Origin: an uncultured Methanofollis sp.
GTDB lineage: Archaea; Halobacteriota; Methanomicrobia; Methanomicrobiales; Methanofollaceae
Reading direction: 5' to 3'
Assembly (NCBI RefSeq): GCF_937919355.1
Contig: NZ_CALFSA010000024.1
Span: forward strand, 1-6,718
Length of the DNA stretch: 6,718 bases
Shown: positions 3,618 to 6,718 of the stretch, one piece after another
Layout of the letters: each line of letters opens with the position of its first letter
Position numbering within the stretch: position 1 is the first letter of the stretch
Notes under the pieces: model-generated
Databases searched by the model: none
What the model saw: the letters and a program-made list of their open reading frames with translations, nothing else
Told to the model about the DNA's origin: nothing
Program-made: the position numbers and the translations under genes

Positions 3618-4427
3618 TCAGGCGGCGAGCGGCACCTGCACGATTCTCTTCTCGTTGGTGAGGAGATTGACTTCCATGGCGGCGGACTCGGGATCCTCGG
3701 GCTTAAAGAACAGATGATACCAGCGGCCCCTGTACTTCGCCTTCAGTTCAAACCTCGCCCAGAGGTTTTCCGCCCCCTTCGGGGCCCTGACTACGAGATA
3801 GAAGTAGCGTATCCCCTGCAGTTTCTCAACATCCGTCTCCGCCAGTTCCCAGTGCCCGCCTCTCTGGCCTTTGCCGAAATACGCGGTGATCTTCGGGATA
3901 AGCTGTGAGAACTCGACGCCTGTCTCAAACGTTCCCTCGACTCCGGGTTTCAAACCGGGTATCAGGACCAGTTCAAGCGAAGAAGTCAGGCCCATCTTGC
4001 TCGTCTTCTTGATGGTGTCGGTGACCGACCGTGGATACATTGTGCAAATATGAGACTGGCGGTTCTTTTCGTCAGGTTCCATGGCAATACTGTACTCCGC
4101 CGATTGCAGAGTCGTCTTCTTGTTATCTGTATGGAGTGAACAGCAGAGTTCGACCAGATAAAAGTCGTACCTGTCCATATCGGCCCTGACAAAAGGATCA
4201 AGGGTCTTCTTCTCCTCTTCGTTCAGGAGCACGGCAAGGTTCCCTGTCCTGGGCGGTAAAATGGTGACGACCGAGACCTCCTCCTTTGCCGGGACTCTTT
4301 CGGGAATTTCCCCCATCTCCCCCATCATAGCAACATGAGGGCCCTTTCCCACCGGGGCAAGGTGAGCGGCGGCAAGGATCTCCTTCTCAGTGATGTCTGT
4401 GCTATGTCTTTCAAATGCCTGTTGCAT
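3618..4427 (-). CDS. Conserved hypothetical protein, paralogue A of a tandem pair
   Basis: This 269-residue protein is homologous to gene B. Matching blocks are: QAFERH (residues 3-8); DPFVRADMDRYDFYLVELCCSL (77-98, with Cys95-Cys96); MYPRSV and SKMGLTSSLELVLIPG (130-158); TGVEFSQLIPKITAYF (169-184); and HWELAETDVEKLQGIRYFYL (192-211) followed by VVRAPKG. The C-terminal part (223-269) alternates hydrophobic and charged residues and includes RWYHLFF, suggesting beta strands. No signal peptide, membrane helix, or nucleotide-binding or catalytic motif is recognised. The pattern 'RADM...YxVELCCSL...MYP...LxPxIxAYF...RYFYLVVRAP' seems family-wide, but I cannot name the family. ATG 4427 is supported by GGGTGAT 5 nt upstream and by a TATA box at 4461-4470. 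The gene is visibly less GC-rich than gene B. An interior role is inferred from the lack of export signals. Confidence 0.88.
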   Translation of the reverse strand: MQQAFERHSTDITEKEILAAAHLAPVGKGPHVAMMGEMGEIPERVPAKEEVSVVTILPPRTGNLAVLLNEEEKKTLDPFVRADMDRYDFYLVELCCSLHTDNKKTTLQSAEYSIAMEPDEKNRQSHICTMYPRSVTDTIKKTSKMGLTSSLELVLIPGLKPGVEGTFETGVEFSQLIPKITAYFGKGQRGGHWELAETDVEKLQGIRYFYLVVRAPKGAENLWARFELKAKYRGRWYHLFFKPEDPESAAMEVNLLTNEKRIVQVPLAA

Positions 4428-4460
4428 GACATATCACCCGGCCACCATTCCGGACTGATC

Positions 4461-4470
4461 TGATATAAGA
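4461..4470 (-). promoter_or_regulatory. TATA box for paralogue A
   Basis: On the minus strand this reads TCTTATATCA, 34-43 nt before the ATG at 4427. A start near 4440 would leave a leader of about a dozen bases containing the GGGTGAT ribosome binding site (4433-4439). The match to archaeal box A is good. It separates this gene from the exporter upstream. Confidence 0.6.
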
Positions 4471-4476
4471 GTTACC

Positions 4477-4505
4477 CAAAAGAGGCGGTCCCTCCTGATG
4501 GAGGG
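4477..4505 (-). terminator. Hairpin and short T-run after the exporter gene
   Basis: Thirty nt past the exporter stop, the minus strand has a perfect 6-bp stem, CCCTCC/GGAGGG, with a 4-nt loop (4505-4490). A stretch ending in four T (4480-4477) follows. It probably ends the exporter transcript before the gene A promoter. The T-run is short and spaced from the stem, so the call is moderate. Confidence 0.4.
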
Positions 4506-4534
4506 GTGCCGGACAGAAGTGATTGAGGAGGGGG

Positions 4535-6718
4535 TCAGGCCCTCTCCGGGACGGCCGCATCCCCCTTCTTCGCCCCGGCCGGGACTCTCCTGCCGGCCCC
4601 GATGATCGCAAGGGCGGCAGGCATGATGACGATCGCACCGATCAGGGAGAAACCGACGGCGATGACCGTCGTGATCCCGAAGTTGGCGATGATCTTGAAG
4701 TTCGAGAGGATGAGGGCCGAGAAACCGCACGCCGTCACGAGCGCCGAGACCGTGACCGCCGTCCCGACCTTCTGGACGCCGTCGCGGATGGCGACAAGGG
4801 GGTCACCTGTCTCTTCGAGTTCTTCGGCGTACCTCTCCATCATCAGGATGGTGTACTCCGAGGCGACGCCGATGGTCATCGAGCCCAGGCAGGCCGTCAT
4901 GGGCGTGTAGTCGATCCCGAGGAGGAGCATGCCCACCGCATTCCAGCCCACGATAGCGACGAGGGGGACAAGAGGCGAGACCGCATACCGCCGCCGGTAG
5001 ACGATCAGCAGGTATGCCAGGATCAGGGCGAAACCGAGGTAGGTCATCTCCCCCTTGCTCTGCGCAATGTTCGCGATGAGGGTGGTGTACATGTCGTAGT
5101 CGCCGGTCGCATGGACCGCAATGCCAGGGGGAGGCTGCATCCACCCGACATCGGCCATCACCGCCTCCTTCACCTGGTTCTGCGTCCCCATCTCCATCTC
5201 GATGGTCGAAAACTGGATCACCGCCGCCGAGTGGCCGTCGAGGTACTTCCCCTTCTCGGCGTCGGGGATGCGGGCGAGGGCTGCGGCGATGCCTGCCTTG
5301 TCGTCAGGGAGGACGCCGTTGTTGTACTGCCTGATCAGGGTGGCGATGCTCGTGACGCCGGTGAGTTCCGAGTGCTCGTCAAGGGCGTACCGGCCGAACC
5401 GGTCTATCCATGCGATCGCCTGATAGTCATCAACCCTGTCGCCCTCCACAAGGAGGGGGAAAGGCTGGACAGACCCCACGACGCCGGTCACCGTGTTCAG
5501 GGAGAGTTTTGTCGGCATGTCGGGCGGGACAAAGGTGTCCTGGTTGGTGTCGATCGGGATCGAGGCGTCGACCGTGATCCCGGCAAAGGCCACGACCGCC
5601 GCCACCAGCAGCACAGGCACCGGGTTCTTTGCGATCTTCACCGCCGCACCGGAGAGGAAACTGTCGTAGCGGTTCTTCATCTCGACTGCCCGGCCCGATC
5701 CCGCAGGCTTCGGGCGGTATTTGACGAGGAGGGCGATCACCGGCAGACCGATGAGGGCCGCGCCATAACAGCAGGAGATCCCGATGATACTGACCAGGCC
5801 GAAGGACTTGACCATCGGCACCGGCGAGATGAACATGGCGATAAAGCCCATCGCCGTTGCGAGCATGGCGATGAGCACCGCAGGGCCAGTCCGCACGACC
5901 GTCGTCCGCACAGCCTCGGGGAGGGGCGACCGGCGGCACTCCTCGTCGAGCCGCGCCTGGAACTGGATCGCATAGTCGATGCCGAGACCGAGGAGCACGG
6001 GGAAGGCGGCCACCACGCCGATGTTCATGTGGATGCCGTTGAAGCCCATGATCCCGAAGGTGAAGATCATGCCGACGACGACGAGGGCCGCGGGGATGAA
6101 GCGGTGGCTCATCGACGAGAAGAGCACCGCAAGGGTCACGACCATCAGTCCCATCGCCGCGGCGATGAGCACCAGCAGGGAGCCGGAGAGTTCCTCCTCC
6201 ATCTGCTCGTCGAAGGCGGTGTTTCCGGTGATCTCGATCTGGACGCCGGGCGGCGGGGACTCGCTGTCGAGCACCGACTGGATGTTGCCGAGGACGCCGC
6301 GGGATACGTCCTTCGAGACGCCCTGCTCAACCGTGACGAGGGCCAGTGTCATGGTGTTGGAGGGGAGGAGTTTCTCCTTCAGGTCAGGCGGGAGATGGGA
6401 GAAGATGGCCTGTGCCTCAGCCTTCGAGGCGGGGAGCCTGCCTCCGTTCGCCTGCATGAGCACGTCTGCAAGGCTCTCCACGGAACCGACATCCCTCACG
6501 CCCCTGATCTCGCCTTCAAGACGGTCGAGGAAGGCGAGGAGGTCGGGGTCGAGGGGGTCGTCACACCGTATCAGGAGGACGACACTGTCGGAGAGGAATT
6601 TCTCGCTGTAGCTGTCGTAGATGATCCCCTCCTTCGTCGACTTGTCGAGATAGGTGTCCGACCCGCTCTCCATCGTGACGCCGGTCATGCCGATGATGCC
6701 GACGATGAAGAGGACGCC
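4535..6718 (-). CDS. RND/MMPL superfamily exporter, HAE3 type (N-terminus cut by window edge)
   Basis: 727 residues are visible, and the frame is open to the right edge, where GVLFIVGIIG is the end of the first membrane helix. Probably only a few tens of residues are missing. The layout is the RND repeat: TM1, extracytoplasmic loop (visible residues ~20-175), TM2-6 (~178-333), TM7 (~366-382), second loop (~385-555), TM8-12 (~557-707), short charged tail. The first-half motif GLGIDYAIQF carries the Asp (~248) expected in proton-coupled RND proteins. The matching second-half motif is GVASEYTILMMERY, with Glu (~621) instead. Total length and the two similar halves fit the HAE3 group common in methanogens, whose substrates are thought to be lipids or other hydrophobic compounds. 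The substrate here is unknown. No partner (membrane fusion protein or outer-membrane factor) is in view, as expected for an archaeon. Confidence 0.92.
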   Translation of the reverse strand, partial: GVLFIVGIIGMTGVTMESGSDTYLDKSTKEGIIYDSYSEKFLSDSVVLLIRCDDPLDPDLLAFLDRLEGEIRGVRDVGSVESLADVLMQANGGRLPASKAEAQAIFSHLPPDLKEKLLPSNTMTLALVTVEQGVSKDVSRGVLGNIQSVLDSESPPPGVQIEITGNTAFDEQMEEELSGSLLVLIAAAMGLMVVTLAVLFSSMSHRFIPAALVVVGMIFTFGIMGFNGIHMNIGVVAAFPVLLGLGIDYAIQFQARLDEECRRSPLPEAVRTTVVRTGPAVLIAMLATAMGFIAMFISPVPMVKSFGLVSIIGISCCYGAALIGLPVIALLVKYRPKPAGSGRAVEMKNRYDSFLSGAAVKIAKNPVPVLLVAAVVAFAGITVDASIPIDTNQDTFVPPDMPTKLSLNTVTGVVGSVQPFPLLVEGDRVDDYQAIAWIDRFGRYALDEHSELTGVTSIATLIRQYNNGVLPDDKAGIAAALARIPDAEKGKYLDGHSAAVIQFSTIEMEMGTQNQVKEAVMADVGWMQPPPGIAVHATGDYDMYTTLIANIAQSKGEMTYLGFALILAYLLIVYRRRYAVSPLVPLVAIVGWNAVGMLLLGIDYTPMTACLGSMTIGVASEYTILMMERYAEELEETGDPLVAIRDGVQKVGTAVTVSALVTACGFSALILSNFKIIANFGITTVIAVGFSLIGAIVIMPAALAIIGAGRRVPAGAKKGDAAVPERA

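Noticed and set aside
5979..6611. Plus-strand 210-residue frame inside the exporter gene
   Set aside because: It is the antisense shadow of a convincing RND gene, with an implausible Ser, Arg and Pro-rich composition.

Overview
The window most likely comes from a methanogenic archaeon of the Methanomicrobiales type (Methanofollis or Methanoculleus-like). This is inferred from archaeal TATA boxes about 35-45 nt ahead of several genes, tRNA genes without an encoded CCA, an archaeal Dps-like ferritin, an HAE3-type RND exporter, and high-GC protein genes next to an AT-rich island. No search could be run, so genus is a guess.

Region 1 (1-1524) is bounded by two minus-strand tRNA genes: the 5' part of tRNA-Gly(GCC) at the left edge and a complete tRNA-Leu(UAG). 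Between them lies AT-richer, poorly coding DNA. It holds a hypothetical ORF with a possible -1 frameshift extension, a decayed minus-strand TnpB fragment (RuvC-II region), a 45-residue lysine-rich small ORF with its own TATA box, and a plus-strand TnpB C-terminal tail. That tail ends in the hairpin typical of IS200/IS605-family right ends. The region reads as a tRNA-flanked site where insertion sequences have landed and decayed.

Region 2 (1622-2832) holds a PsiE-family membrane protein (plus) and a Dps-like ferritin (minus). The two converge on a 37-bp gap with two overlapping, mutually exclusive hairpins.

Region 3 (2744-4427) is a tandem pair of minus-strand paralogues of 269 and 263 residues. 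They share several blocks and a Cys-Cys motif but belong to no family I can name. The upstream copy has a good TATA box and ribosome binding site.

Region 4 (4535 to the right edge) is a large RND/MMPL exporter of the HAE3 type on the minus strand, missing only its extreme N-terminus. A hairpin with a short T-run separates it from the paralogue pair. Everything from 2128 to 6718 is on the minus strand, in the order exporter, paralogue A, paralogue B, Dps-like ferritin. The promoters I can see suggest at least two or three transcription units rather than one operon. The most novel parts are the uncharacterised paralogue pair and the orphan TnpB tail with its possible guide-RNA-like end.
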